Assembly: GCA_023421245.1 (NCBI GenBank)
Contig: JAEZTV010000014.1
Location: forward strand, 1 to 47,589
DNA length: 47,589 nucleotides
Direction of reading: 5' to 3'
Origin: Bacillota bacterium
Lineage (GTDB): Bacteria; Bacillota; Clostridia; Oscillospirales; Ruminococcaceae
The position numbers were made by a program, and so were the translations under genes. Positions 17,629-26,587 of the stretch are shown here, piece after piece. Each line of letters begins with the position of its first letter. Positions within the stretch are counted from its first letter, which is position 1. A model generated the notes under the pieces. The model ran no database searches. It had not been told where the DNA came from and worked only from the letters and a program-made list of their open reading frames with translations.

Positions 17629-18105
17629 CTATGATTGTGCTGAGCCGGTTGGGGGAACGCGATCTTTTCGCATAAATTCCATGCTCACACCGCATTCAAC
17701 CCTTTTGCTTACGGTGTAATAGCCTAAACGATAATAAAATGCTACCGTGTGTACCTGCCGCGCGCCCGTAAACAGCTCATATGCCGCACAGGCTTCAAAG
17801 GTGCGCTCGATTGATGCCATCAGCGCGGTGCCTATCCCCTTTCCCTGATGCTCGGGCAAAACCACCAATCTGCCAATCTGACAGACCCCGTAATCATCCA
17901 GATGAGCACGAACCGAGCCAAGAATTTTGCCGTTTCGGGTGAACTTTAAAAACGTACGGCGGGCAAACTCGTCTGCAATCTCCCGATGGGTCTGTACAAG
18001 CGGCGGCAGATGTGCGTTTTGTTCGTGGATGCCGACCTGCAAAAACGCCGATTTTTGGACGCTCAGTATCTCGGCAAGGTCATCACAGGTTGCTCTTTCA
18101 ATCAC
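17629..18105 (-). CDS. GNAT-family N-acetyltransferase
   Basis: A 158-residue single-domain acetyltransferase. It has the acetyl-CoA-binding motif A (IGRLVVLPEHQGKGIGTAL, with the Q/R-x-x-G-x-G/A pattern QGKGIG) and a C-terminal FYYRLGYYTVSK strand typical of the fold. The substrate is unknown. I choose GTG at 18105 because GGAG lies eight bases upstream and the family usually begins right at this point (VIERATCDDL). The open frame continues to an ATG at 18156 without a ribosome binding site. The LiaF-like gene follows 43 bases downstream. Confidence 0.85.
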   Translation of the reverse strand: MIERATCDDLAEILSVQKSAFLQVGIHEQNAHLPPLVQTHREIADEFARRTFLKFTRNGKILGSVRAHLDDYGVCQIGRLVVLPEHQGKGIGTALMASIERTFEACAAYELFTGARQVHTVAFYYRLGYYTVSKRVECGVSMEFMRKDRVPPTGSAQS

Positions 18106-18263
18106 AGGCAACACTCCATTTGTAGAGCTTTCACGGGCTGTTTTGGTTCCGTGCACAAGGGATAGTAGTTATAAGCGTTTCCATGCCCATTATAAACCAC
18201 CGAACAAACGTTGTAAATGAAAAAGTAAAATTCCCCTAAAAAGTATACACCAAAACATAGATA

Positions 18264-18301
18264 AAGACCTGTCAGGCGTATTGCCCCGACAGGTCTTTTT
18301 T
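18264..18301 (-). terminator. Terminator between ftsH and the GNAT gene
   Basis: Perfect 10-bp arms AAGACCTGTC (18264-18273) and GACAGGTCTT (18288-18297). A T-run follows on the plus strand (TTTTTT) and a weaker one on the minus strand (TTTATCTATG). It lies just past the ftsH stop codon and probably ends the ftsH transcript. Confidence 0.75.
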
Positions 18302-18322
18302 GTGAAATTTAAATCATAACGA

Positions 18323-20344
18323 TTATTGCACGTCGGGGTCGGCGGGCGTTGTGTCGGAGGAAGCATCCTGCGGCGGTTGCGCGGGCGGGGCGGGCTGTTT
18401 CTTTATTTTCTTTTCCGCCTCGTCTGCCTTGCGCATCAGCTCTTCCGAAAAACGCTTTTCATCGACGTGGTCGGTATTCCATTTGGCAATCTCAGCATCT
18501 ACGTCAAGCTCGCCCAGCATAAAGCGTTTAAAGTCCTCGCCATCCATCTTCTCGCAGTTAAGCAGGTAGCGTGCGAGCTCGTGCAGCTTTTCCATGTGCG
18601 CACTGAGAATTTCTCCGGCGCGCGTATAAGCAATGTCAATCAGCTTGCGCATCTCGGCATCAATTTCAGAGGCAACCGCCTCAGAGAAGTCGCGGGCATT
18701 GTTGAAGTCACGCCCAAGGAAGATCTCCTCCTGCGGCTGGCCATACACTACAGGGCCCAGCTTCTCACTGAAGCCGTAGCGCGTAATCATTGCCTTGGCA
18801 ATCTTGGTGGCGCGCTCAAGGTCGTTGGACGCACCGGTCGAGATATCATCAAGCACCAGCTTTTCCGCAACACGACCGCCCAGCAAAACCACAATCTCCT
18901 CAAGCATATCGTTTTTCAATACATAGCTCTTGTCCTCGGTGGGCAGGTTCATTGTAAAGCCGCCTGCCATCCCGCGCGGGATGATTGAGATCTGGTGTAC
19001 GGGGTCCTGTGTGGGGCAGAAGTAGCTGATAATTGCGTGGCCTGCCTCATGGTATGCGGTAATTTTCTTAGATTTTTCGCTGATAACACGCGACCGTTTC
19101 TCGGGGCCGACCACAACCTTGATGGTCGCTTCCTCAATCTCGCGCATTGTAATCGCGTGCTTGCCGCGGCGCGCCGTCAGAAGCGCCGCCTCGTTGCAGA
19201 GGTTTTCAAGGTCTGCACCCGTAAAGCCTGCGGTTGTTTTTGCAATAACCGAAAGGTTCACATCAGGCGCAAGCGGCTTATTGCGCGTGTGTACCTTGAG
19301 GATATCCTCTCTACCGCGCACATCGGGGGTGTTGACCACAACACGGCGGTCAAAGCGTCCCGGACGCAGCAATGCAGGGTCAAGAATATCATACCGGTTG
19401 GTTGCCGCAATCACGATAACGCCGGAGTTTGCGCCAAAGCCGTCCATCTCAACCAGCAGCTGGTTTAGCGTCTGCTCGCGTTCATCATGACCGCCGCCCA
19501 GACCTGCGCCGCGATGGCGGCCAACCGCATCAATCTCGTCGATGAATACAATGCTTGGGGCTTCCTTCTTCGCCTGTTCAAACAGATCACGCACGCGCGA
19601 AGCGCCCACGCCTACGAACATCTCAACAAAATCGGATCCCGAGATCGAGAAGAACGGAACGCCCGCCTCGCCTGCAACGGCTCGTGCAATCAGGGTTTTA
19701 CCCGTTCCGGGAGGACCCATCAGCAACACTCCCTTGGGGATGCGTGCACCGAGATCATTATACTTTTGCGGGCTTTTTAAGAACTCAACAATCTCGTTTA
19801 GCTCTTCCTTTTCCTCATCTGCGCCCGCTACATCGGCGAAAGTGGTCTTGCGGCTGTCCGACTGATGCTTCACCTTGGCTTTGCCAAACGTGTTCATCTT
19901 TCCGCCGCCTGCCGCACCGCGCATCATGTAAATCCAAAAACCTACCATGACGACGATAAGCAGAATGGATGGCAGGAAGGATACCCAGCCCGGGATTTCC
20001 TCTATCTTCTTATAATCACTTTTAATCGGATTGTCGGTATTTTGCTGGTTGTATTCCCTTACGTACTGCATCGTGTCCTCTAAAAACAGATTAACGTTGG
20101 GAACGACGTAATTTATCGCTTCTTCTTTGCCCTCAACCTTCATTTCAAGGGCACCGGTGCCAAGATCAAGCCTATACTCCCGAACCTCGTCACGGTAGAA
20201 GTACTGTAAAATCTCATAATATTTCGTTTCGGATTTTGGTGCCTGCAGTGTCATAAAAAAATAGACAACCGACACCAAAAGCAGCAGTGTCAGCGCATAG
20301 CCGATTATCTGTTTGCGCTTTTTGTTGTCGCCCAAATTCATCAC
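18323..20344 (-). CDS. ftsH: ATP-dependent zinc metalloprotease FtsH
   Basis: A 673-residue membrane-anchored AAA+ protease with two transmembrane helices (about 13-32 and 122-141) flanking an extracytoplasmic domain. Walker A (GPPGTGKT) is at about 210-217 and Walker B (IVFIDEID) follows. The second region of homology and the zinc motif HEAGH lie at about 432-436, and the C-terminal tail is proline-rich. It degrades misfolded and regulatory membrane and soluble proteins. The reading frame opens with GTG-ATG-AAT-TTG; AAGGAG abuts the GTG, so by spacing TTG at 20335 is also a plausible start. tilS, hpt and ftsH follow each other as in many Firmicutes. Confidence 0.95.
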   Translation of the reverse strand: MMNLGDNKKRKQIIGYALTLLLLVSVVYFFMTLQAPKSETKYYEILQYFYRDEVREYRLDLGTGALEMKVEGKEEAINYVVPNVNLFLEDTMQYVREYNQQNTDNPIKSDYKKIEEIPGWVSFLPSILLIVVMVGFWIYMMRGAAGGGKMNTFGKAKVKHQSDSRKTTFADVAGADEEKEELNEIVEFLKSPQKYNDLGARIPKGVLLMGPPGTGKTLIARAVAGEAGVPFFSISGSDFVEMFVGVGASRVRDLFEQAKKEAPSIVFIDEIDAVGRHRGAGLGGGHDEREQTLNQLLVEMDGFGANSGVIVIAATNRYDILDPALLRPGRFDRRVVVNTPDVRGREDILKVHTRNKPLAPDVNLSVIAKTTAGFTGADLENLCNEAALLTARRGKHAITMREIEEATIKVVVGPEKRSRVISEKSKKITAYHEAGHAIISYFCPTQDPVHQISIIPRGMAGGFTMNLPTEDKSYVLKNDMLEEIVVLLGGRVAEKLVLDDISTGASNDLERATKIAKAMITRYGFSEKLGPVVYGQPQEEIFLGRDFNNARDFSEAVASEIDAEMRKLIDIAYTRAGEILSAHMEKLHELARYLLNCEKMDGEDFKRFMLGELDVDAEIAKWNTDHVDEKRFSEELMRKADEAEKKIKKQPAPPAQPPQDASSDTTPADPDVQ

Positions 20345-20510
20345 TCCTTGCTGTAATAATCACAGCCTGATACGCTGCCCCGCAAATATCACTTAAACGG
20401 TAGCGCGGCAAACGAAGACACAGGATGCTGTGAGGGTATTAACATTATTGTGCATTTTGCAAACGAATATATCCCGTCTGTATCAGACTGTTTATTTGCA
20501 GCGGGATAGT

Positions 20511-21050
20511 TTATTTGCTGTATACCTCGGGTTTTAAAACACCGACATATGGAAGGTTGCGGTACTTCTCGTTAAAATCAAGCCCGTAGCCTACCACAAA
20601 CTCATCCGGCACCTCAAACCCGATATAATCGGCGGCAACATCCGCCTTCCTGCGTTCAGGCTTATCAAGGAGTGTGCAGATTCGAATGCTTGCAGGGTTT
20701 CTGGCCTCAAGCAGCTCTGAGATGTACGATAGTGTCATGCCGCTGTCAAGGATGTCCTCAACAATCAATACGTCCGCCCCCGCAATTGGCATGTCCAGAT
20801 CCTTGACGATCTTAACAACGCCCGTGGAGCGCGTACCCGCGCCGTAGCTGGAGACAGACATAAAATCAATGCTCGCGCCAATATCAATGGCGCGCATAAG
20901 GTCTGCCATAAACGCAACCGAGCCCTTTAACACGCTGATGAGCAACAAGTTTTTACCGCGATAGTCTTCGCTGATCCTTCTGCCCAGTTCCCGCACTCTC
21001 GCGGCGATCTCATCCTCGGTGATGAGAATCTTGAGAATATCCTCTTTCAT
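20511..21050 (-). CDS. hpt: Hypoxanthine phosphoribosyltransferase
   Basis: A 179-residue type I phosphoribosyltransferase of purine salvage, making IMP or GMP from hypoxanthine or guanine and PRPP. The PRPP-binding loop reads VLIVEDILDSGMTL (acidic pair E-D followed by D-S-G). FVVGYGLDFNEKYRNLPYVGVLK near the C-terminus is typical of the enzyme. GGAGG lies six bases before the ATG. It sits between tilS and ftsH, 27 bases after the tilS stop codon, a conserved Firmicute arrangement. Confidence 0.95.
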   Translation of the reverse strand: MKEDILKILITEDEIAARVRELGRRISEDYRGKNLLLISVLKGSVAFMADLMRAIDIGASIDFMSVSSYGAGTRSTGVVKIVKDLDMPIAGADVLIVEDILDSGMTLSYISELLEARNPASIRICTLLDKPERRKADVAADYIGFEVPDEFVVGYGLDFNEKYRNLPYVGVLKPEVYSK

Positions 21051-21076
21051 GCTTTCCTCCGGTCATCGAGTATATT

Positions 21077-22432
21077 TTATACCCCTGTGCTGATTTCAAC
21101 AATTACCGCTCGTTTTGTTGCAGCAGAAACGATAACGCGTTCGGCGGGGCCGAAGCCGTCAACCCAAATAACACCTTGTTCATCTGCTATAACGGGAACA
21201 AACGCACGCAGCGCACGGGGGATACCCTGCTCATGCATTAGTTTTTTCAACGTTTTGGTACAGCCGCGCTTTACAAGACGGATGCTGTCCCCCCCGCGAC
21301 GGGGCCGAAAATAGGCCGTTCCTATAATATTATCATAATCAAACATATTTTTTAATAGCTTTGGGTGAATTTTTTTTAAACAATCTTCGTGAAAGTCTTG
21401 CACAAATTCAACTTTAGCTTTTATATTTTCAAAAAGCGCTACATCACCCTCCATAAGGGGAACGCAGTAATCGGGCGCAGCTACGGTGTCTTGCCACTGA
21501 ATGCGCAGCAGCCCGTGCTCCACTCTGGCAATCATATTTCTGCCAAGCGACAGCGCCGCTTTATCCTCGCAGAGCAGTTCGGAGAGCTGTTCGATGAAGC
21601 CCATGCGCACCGTCACCCTGCTGCGTGCAAGGATTTGTGCAACCGCTCTGGTGCGCAGCGACAGTGGCAATGCCGCAAGCTTACGGGTATCGTATCCATC
21701 CCGAACGATGCTCTGCTCAAGTGCCGCGGCTGCCTGTTGCGATAGATACCGTTCATCCTCCCGCAGAATGCGCAGAGTATTGCGAACCGCATCTGCTCCC
21801 GCTGCGTGAACGGACATCAGCGCCGGTACAACCTCCATACGGATGCGGTTGCGGGTGTAGTCGGGCAGCAGGTTGGTACTGTCGGTAAGGTAGGGTACTT
21901 GATTGCGGCTGCAATAGTCCTCCACCTCGGTACGTGTAGCTTCAATCAACGGGCGGATGATGTTTTCACGAACCGGCGGGATGCCGCACAGCCCTTTAAG
22001 CCCTGTGCCACGTGCCAGATGAAACAGCATGGTTTCCAAACTATCCGACAGCGTATGGGCCGTTGCAATCTTCGCGTTGTCGGGAGCTGCAAGCCGTTTA
22101 AACGCCTCATAGCGAACCATGCGTCCGCAGGCCTCGATGGAAACGCGCCGCTGTGCCGCAAGCGCGGGTACATCCGCGCGCACCACCTCGCAGGGAACCT
22201 TAAGAAGTTTGCAATACTCCAATACAGCCTGTTCGTCACGCTCTGCCTCCTGCCCGCGTATGCCGTGGTTGACATGGCATACGGTAAGCGTAAGGGCAAG
22301 CTCCGTGCGCAACGTATAAAGCAGGTGTAAAAGTGCCATGGAGTCCGCACCGCCCGACACCCCCACAACAATATGGTCGCCGGTATTAAGCATATGGTAG
22401 CGGGTAATCGCACTGTGTGCCTTAACCTTCAT
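21077..22432 (-). CDS. tilS: tRNA(Ile)-lysidine synthase
   Basis: A 451-residue N-type ATP pyrophosphatase that converts the wobble cytidine of tRNA-Ile(CAU) to lysidine, changing its decoding from AUG to AUA. The PP-loop motif SGGADS is at about residues 26-31; the C-terminal TilS domain ends in GDSIRLVKRGCTKTLKKLM and IWVDGFGPAERV. An open frame extends much further upstream, but that part overlaps dnaB in another frame. The ATG at 22432 has GGAGAG upstream and overlaps the dnaB stop by 11 bases, so the genes are translationally coupled. Confidence 0.95.
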   Translation of the reverse strand: MKVKAHSAITRYHMLNTGDHIVVGVSGGADSMALLHLLYTLRTELALTLTVCHVNHGIRGQEAERDEQAVLEYCKLLKVPCEVVRADVPALAAQRRVSIEACGRMVRYEAFKRLAAPDNAKIATAHTLSDSLETMLFHLARGTGLKGLCGIPPVRENIIRPLIEATRTEVEDYCSRNQVPYLTDSTNLLPDYTRNRIRMEVVPALMSVHAAGADAVRNTLRILREDERYLSQQAAAALEQSIVRDGYDTRKLAALPLSLRTRAVAQILARSRVTVRMGFIEQLSELLCEDKAALSLGRNMIARVEHGLLRIQWQDTVAAPDYCVPLMEGDVALFENIKAKVEFVQDFHEDCLKKIHPKLLKNMFDYDNIIGTAYFRPRRGGDSIRLVKRGCTKTLKKLMHEQGIPRALRAFVPVIADEQGVIWVDGFGPAERVIVSAATKRAVIVEISTGV

Positions 22433-23780
22433 CGCGGTAACTCTCCAGTGTGCTGAACTGGGTGAACTTGCCGTCCCAGTGCAGCTTGACCGATTCTGTT
22501 TCACCGTGGCGGTTTTTCGCCACGATACATTCCGCAATGTTGCGGTCGGCCGATTCATCATCGTTATAGTATGCCTCACGGTAGAGGAACAAAACAATAT
22601 CGGCATCCTGCTCAATTGAGCCGGAATCGCGAAGATCGCTAAGTACGGGGCGGTGGTCGGCACGCGAATCAGGCCCGCGCGAAAGCTGCGAACAGACAAT
22701 GACCGGGATATCCAGTTCCTTTGCCATAATTTTAAGTGAACGCGTAAGTTCCGAAATCTCCTGCACGCGGTTATCGCTCTTTCTGCCGGTGCTCATCAGC
22801 TGCAGATAGTCTATTACCACCGCGCCCAAATCCTTTACCCTGCGCAGCCGCGCCTTCATCTCGGGTACCGTAATACCGGAGGAGTCGTCAATCAGAATGG
22901 GGTAGGTTGCAAGCAGTTGTGACGCCTTGGCAAGATCCTGCCACTGCGCACCCGTCATATTGCCTGTGCGGAACTCTCCGCTGGGGATGCGCGCCGCGGC
23001 GCTCATCAAACGGGTGGTGAGCTGTTCCGCCGACATCTCAAGCGAAAAAACAACCACGCGCTTGCCCGACGTTGCGGCAACGTTTTGCATCATGTTCAGC
23101 GCAAAGCTCGTTTTACCCATGCCGGGGCGCCCCGCCAGTAGGATAAGATCGGATTTATTCAGGCCGTAGATGACATTATCGAGTGCGGAGAAGCCGGTGC
23201 GCAAACCAAGATAACGCTGCCGGTCCTCGCCGGCAATCTTTTGCAGGCGGTCGTATGTTTCAATAATCGCATCCTCAATGCGAATCAAGCCCTTCGCGTC
23301 TCTGCCCTGCCGGATATCATAAATACGCTGTTCAGCGGCATCGAGCAGCTGCCTTGCCTCATTTCCGCCCTCGCCGGCCTCACTGATAATCTCTTTTGCT
23401 GCATCAAGCAGGCGGCGGATATAGTATTTCTCCTGCACAATCGCGGCATAGGCTTCGACATTTGAGGTGGTGGGGACAATCTGCGCAAGTTGCGCAAGAT
23501 AGAGCTTTGCATCCTCGCTTGTTTCGAATATCCTGTCGTTTACCGCTTCTTCCAGGAGTGTGATAAAGTCGATGCTCTTGCCCGCCGCAAACATCCGCAC
23601 CATGCAGGAGAACAGCTCCTGATGCTGCGGGCGGTAAAAACAATCCGCCTTAACGTAGTCAAGCACCGTGGTCAGGCAGGTTTGGTCGATGATGACAGCG
23701 CCAAGCACCGACTGCTCCGCCTCAACATTAAAGGGCGCATTCTGCTGCCCGCCGTATGATAAATCGTTGTAGCTGTTCAC
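22422..23780 (-). CDS. dnaB: Replicative DNA helicase DnaB
   Basis: A 452-residue hexameric helicase. The N-terminal domain (PFNVEAEQSVLGAVI) is followed by a RecA-like domain with Walker A (GRPGMGKTS), Walker B (VVIDYLQLM) and the late motifs SQLSRGPDSR and LSDLRDSGSIEQDAD. It unwinds DNA at the replication fork. The start is GTG, with AAAGGG nine bases upstream. The gene follows rplI and overlaps tilS by 11 bases. The rplI-dnaB order is conserved in Firmicutes. Confidence 0.97.
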   Translation of the reverse strand: MNSYNDLSYGGQQNAPFNVEAEQSVLGAVIIDQTCLTTVLDYVKADCFYRPQHQELFSCMVRMFAAGKSIDFITLLEEAVNDRIFETSEDAKLYLAQLAQIVPTTSNVEAYAAIVQEKYYIRRLLDAAKEIISEAGEGGNEARQLLDAAEQRIYDIRQGRDAKGLIRIEDAIIETYDRLQKIAGEDRQRYLGLRTGFSALDNVIYGLNKSDLILLAGRPGMGKTSFALNMMQNVAATSGKRVVVFSLEMSAEQLTTRLMSAAARIPSGEFRTGNMTGAQWQDLAKASQLLATYPILIDDSSGITVPEMKARLRRVKDLGAVVIDYLQLMSTGRKSDNRVQEISELTRSLKIMAKELDIPVIVCSQLSRGPDSRADHRPVLSDLRDSGSIEQDADIVLFLYREAYYNDDESADRNIAECIVAKNRHGETESVKLHWDGKFTQFSTLESYRDEG

Positions 23781-23822
23781 AGTCTATCGCCCTTTCCTTC
23801 GGGTATCAAATTACCGTGCGGG

Positions 23823-24269
23823 CTATGCCTCACTTACCACGACAAACACCTTAGCACTAATGCCCGTATAAAGACGTATCTCTGCCGTGTAGGTACCAAA
23901 CATCTTGATATCGCCCTCAAGCGATACCTTACGCTTATCCACCTCTACTGCAAACTCTTTGATAATTGCTTCCGCAACCTCCTTGGGGGTGACCGAGCCA
24001 AACAGCCTGCCCTCGGTACCGCCCTTAGCAAACAGCTTTATACTTTTGCCGTCGATACGCGCCTTGGCATCCTCCGCTGCCTTTTTCTCCTGCGAAAGGT
24101 GGAATTCCTTTGCTTCAGCCTTGAGCTTAATCTCATTGAGCACCTGCGCGTTGGCCTCTACCGCAAGGCCTCTGGGCAGAAGATAATTGCGTGCATACCC
24201 GTCCGAAACATTGACGAGCTCGCCCTTTTTTCCGCTTCCCTTTACATCCTGTTTTAGTACTACCTTCAT
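23823..24269 (-). CDS. rplI: 50S ribosomal protein L9
   Basis: A 148-residue two-domain protein of normal length. The N-terminal RNA-binding domain begins MKVVLKQDVKGSGKKGELV and contains GYARNYLLPRGLAVEA, the L9 signature; a long central helix and a C-terminal domain (RLFGSVTPKEVAEAI) follow. AGGATAGG lies upstream of the ATG. It is placed between gdpP and dnaB, as in Bacillus. Confidence 0.97.
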   Translation of the reverse strand: MKVVLKQDVKGSGKKGELVNVSDGYARNYLLPRGLAVEANAQVLNEIKLKAEAKEFHLSQEKKAAEDAKARIDGKSIKLFAKGGTEGRLFGSVTPKEVAEAIIKEFAVEVDKRKVSLEGDIKMFGTYTAEIRLYTGISAKVFVVVSEA

Positions 24270-24336
24270 TGTATTATCCTATCCTTTCCTTCAAGGTTAT
24301 TTTCATTCGACCCTGCCGCAAATTGCTCGTGTCTTG

Positions 24337-26436
24337 CTACGATTGCAGCGCAGGGGTTTCTTCGTGGTACGCGTCAATGACCTTCATCAGCTCTTCGGCA
24401 ACCTCTGTAAGCGACTTGCCGGTAACAGCGGTGCCCGCCATTGTCAGGTGTCCGCCGCCGCCCATACGCTCCATAATCACCTGCACATTGACACTGCCCA
24501 GCGAGCGCGCTGAAATGGTGACGTTATCTTTGGTGCTATAGAGTACAAATGAGGCGTTAACCCCGTTAATCGAGAGCAGTTCATCCGCTGCCTGCGGCGC
24601 TGCAATGCGCATATCCTCCGACTGCTCGTCGCACGCGGCAATGGCACAACCCTTGTATACCTTAGCAGACGAAACGATCTTGGTTTTCAGCTGGTACGAT
24701 TCTATGGAGTTTGCAAACATCCGCTTGACCGCTACGGTGTCCGCGCCAAGGCGGCGCAGGTAGGCGGCCGCCTCGAAGGTGCGCACCCCTGTTTTAAGCA
24801 CAAAGTTTTTAGTGTCGAGCATAATGCCCGCAAGCAGTGCTTCCGCCGTCAGCTTGCCGACTTTTACATGCTCGCCAAAATACTGAATCAGCTCGGTTAC
24901 CATCTCGCATGCGGAGGAGGCAAACGGCTCGTGGTAGAAGATGACCGCGTTGTCGATATGCCCGACCATTTTGCGGTGATGGTCGATAACAACCACCGTT
25001 TTGCACGTGTTGTAAATCTCCGCCGACTCCAGCATCGCCGGCACATGGGTATCCACAACAATGAGCAGGGTCTTTTTATTTGCCATGAGCATTGCATCAT
25101 CGGGGGAAACAAACGCGTCGTTAAAGCCGTTTTCCTCCATCAAGGCAATGAAGCTGTGCACTAAATTCTTTTCACGATCAATTGCCATCACCGCGGGCCT
25201 GCCCATAAGGCGGATGGCATGTACAAGCCCCATCGCCGCGCCAAAGCTGTCAAGATCGGCAAAGCGATGCCCCATCACAATGCAGTTGTCGCTGGTTTCA
25301 ATCAGTTCGGTAAGTGCCGCCGCCATAATGCGGGTTTTAACCTTGGTGCGTTTCTCGACGCCCTTGGACATTCCGCCGAAGAATTCATAGCCGCCCGGGG
25401 TTTTTACCGCGGCTTGGTCGCCGCCGCGTCCAAGCGCCATATCAAGCGCCTGACGCGCAAACTGTTCAGATTCGCGCAGGTTTTTACCGCCGCGACCCAC
25501 TCCAATCGAAAGCGTTGCGTTGAGCCTCTCGCCTACCGTAATCTGGCGTGCCTGATCCAGCACGTTAAATCTGCGCTCCACAATCTCACGCAGGTGGCGT
25601 TCCTCTATGGCCACCGTAAATTTATCGCGGTTTGTTCTGATAAGAACGGCGCTTGTTTGTGCCAAAAACATCTCTATAGTACGGTCAAGCTCGCCCGCAA
25701 GCTGAACCTTTTCGCTTTCCTTTGCGTTTTGAGTCAGCTCCTCGTAATTGTCAAGCACAATGAGCATAATAGATTGCCGCGATTCGTAATACTCCTGTGC
25801 AAGCGCCTTGAGTTCGGTGTTTTCCACCCACTGCATCGCGACCAGAGCGCCATTTTTATCCTCGATGCGCATGGCGTATCCGGTAAAGCAGCGGCGGCCG
25901 TAAGAGATATTCACCCCGCTTGGGGAGCATGCAAGCGCAAGATCAATGTCCGGAAACACTCGCTCAAACTGCGCGCCGTACAGCACCTCTCCCTCGATCA
26001 CGAGCTTTTCAAACAGCTCGTTGTACCAGATAATCTCTCCTTTTTCGCGCAAGATAATCAGCGGAACAGGCACGGCGCTCAGCGATTCATCCCTTGTGAC
26101 CGTCAGACGGGAGAGAACCTTATCCACAACGCGGTACAGGTCGCTTTGAATCTTTTTATATCGGTACAGCGCATATGCCGCCAGCAGCAAGGTAAGCGCA
26201 AGCTCGGTGTAAAACAGCGTATACTGCCTTGCCGCAAGTGTCATCAGGCACATCCATATACACAGCACAAAGGTTAGAACAATAATCGGTTTAAAAAACC
26301 ATATCTTCTTTTTAATGATACCCACAACCTTTCCGCGCCAACCTTGATGCGCAGGGCAAAACCGGACGCAGGTCTCGCCTCCACAGGCCTTGGCAAAAGC
26401 GCACAGTACACATACCGACGCTATTATCGTAATCAT
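24337..26436 (-). CDS. gdpP: GdpP-type cyclic-di-AMP phosphodiesterase
   Basis: A membrane-bound enzyme that degrades cyclic di-AMP. After two transmembrane helices (about 48-68 and 75-92) come a PAS-like domain, a degenerate GGDEF domain, and the catalytic DHH/DHHA1 module with DLDSFGAAMG, VDTH, VVIDHHRK and the C-terminal GGGGH (MGGGGHLTMAGTAVTG). The 699-residue frame starts with a cysteine-rich stretch of 37 residues that looks unlike the family and has no ribosome binding site. A GTG near 26325, just behind GGAAAGG, would give 662 residues, the usual size. The first 100 bases are therefore doubtful. rplI follows 67 bases downstream. Confidence 0.92.
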   Translation of the reverse strand: MITIIASVCVLCAFAKACGGETCVRFCPAHQGWRGKVVGIIKKKIWFFKPIIVLTFVLCIWMCLMTLAARQYTLFYTELALTLLLAAYALYRYKKIQSDLYRVVDKVLSRLTVTRDESLSAVPVPLIILREKGEIIWYNELFEKLVIEGEVLYGAQFERVFPDIDLALACSPSGVNISYGRRCFTGYAMRIEDKNGALVAMQWVENTELKALAQEYYESRQSIMLIVLDNYEELTQNAKESEKVQLAGELDRTIEMFLAQTSAVLIRTNRDKFTVAIEERHLREIVERRFNVLDQARQITVGERLNATLSIGVGRGGKNLRESEQFARQALDMALGRGGDQAAVKTPGGYEFFGGMSKGVEKRTKVKTRIMAAALTELIETSDNCIVMGHRFADLDSFGAAMGLVHAIRLMGRPAVMAIDREKNLVHSFIALMEENGFNDAFVSPDDAMLMANKKTLLIVVDTHVPAMLESAEIYNTCKTVVVIDHHRKMVGHIDNAVIFYHEPFASSACEMVTELIQYFGEHVKVGKLTAEALLAGIMLDTKNFVLKTGVRTFEAAAYLRRLGADTVAVKRMFANSIESYQLKTKIVSSAKVYKGCAIAACDEQSEDMRIAAPQAADELLSINGVNASFVLYSTKDNVTISARSLGSVNVQVIMERMGGGGHLTMAGTAVTGKSLTEVAEELMKVIDAYHEETPALQS

Positions 26437-26538
26437 TATACTAAGTTTGAACGAATAACACCATAGCTTTCAAGAAAATTATGCAAATTGGCCTGATTCG
26501 TTCCTTGCGGCAATGTATGAAGGCTGCAAAATGAACAG

Positions 26539-26565
26539 TGCGCGGACAGCATGGCTATCCGCGCA
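26539..26565 (-). terminator. Hairpin downstream of RNase J
   Basis: Arms TGCGCGGA (26539-26546) and TCCGCGCA (26558-26565) extend into AGC/GCT inside the loop. It lies 22 bases past the RNase J stop codon. The following minus-strand sequence has only short T stretches, so efficiency is uncertain. Confidence 0.55.
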
Positions 26566-26587
26566 TCTTGTTACTATAAAAGCCCTT

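Noticed and set aside
25219..26277. Long plus-strand open frame (352 codons) inside gdpP
   Set aside because: Antisense shadow of gdpP; no family resemblance, and composition rich in Arg, His and Leu as expected of a mirror frame.
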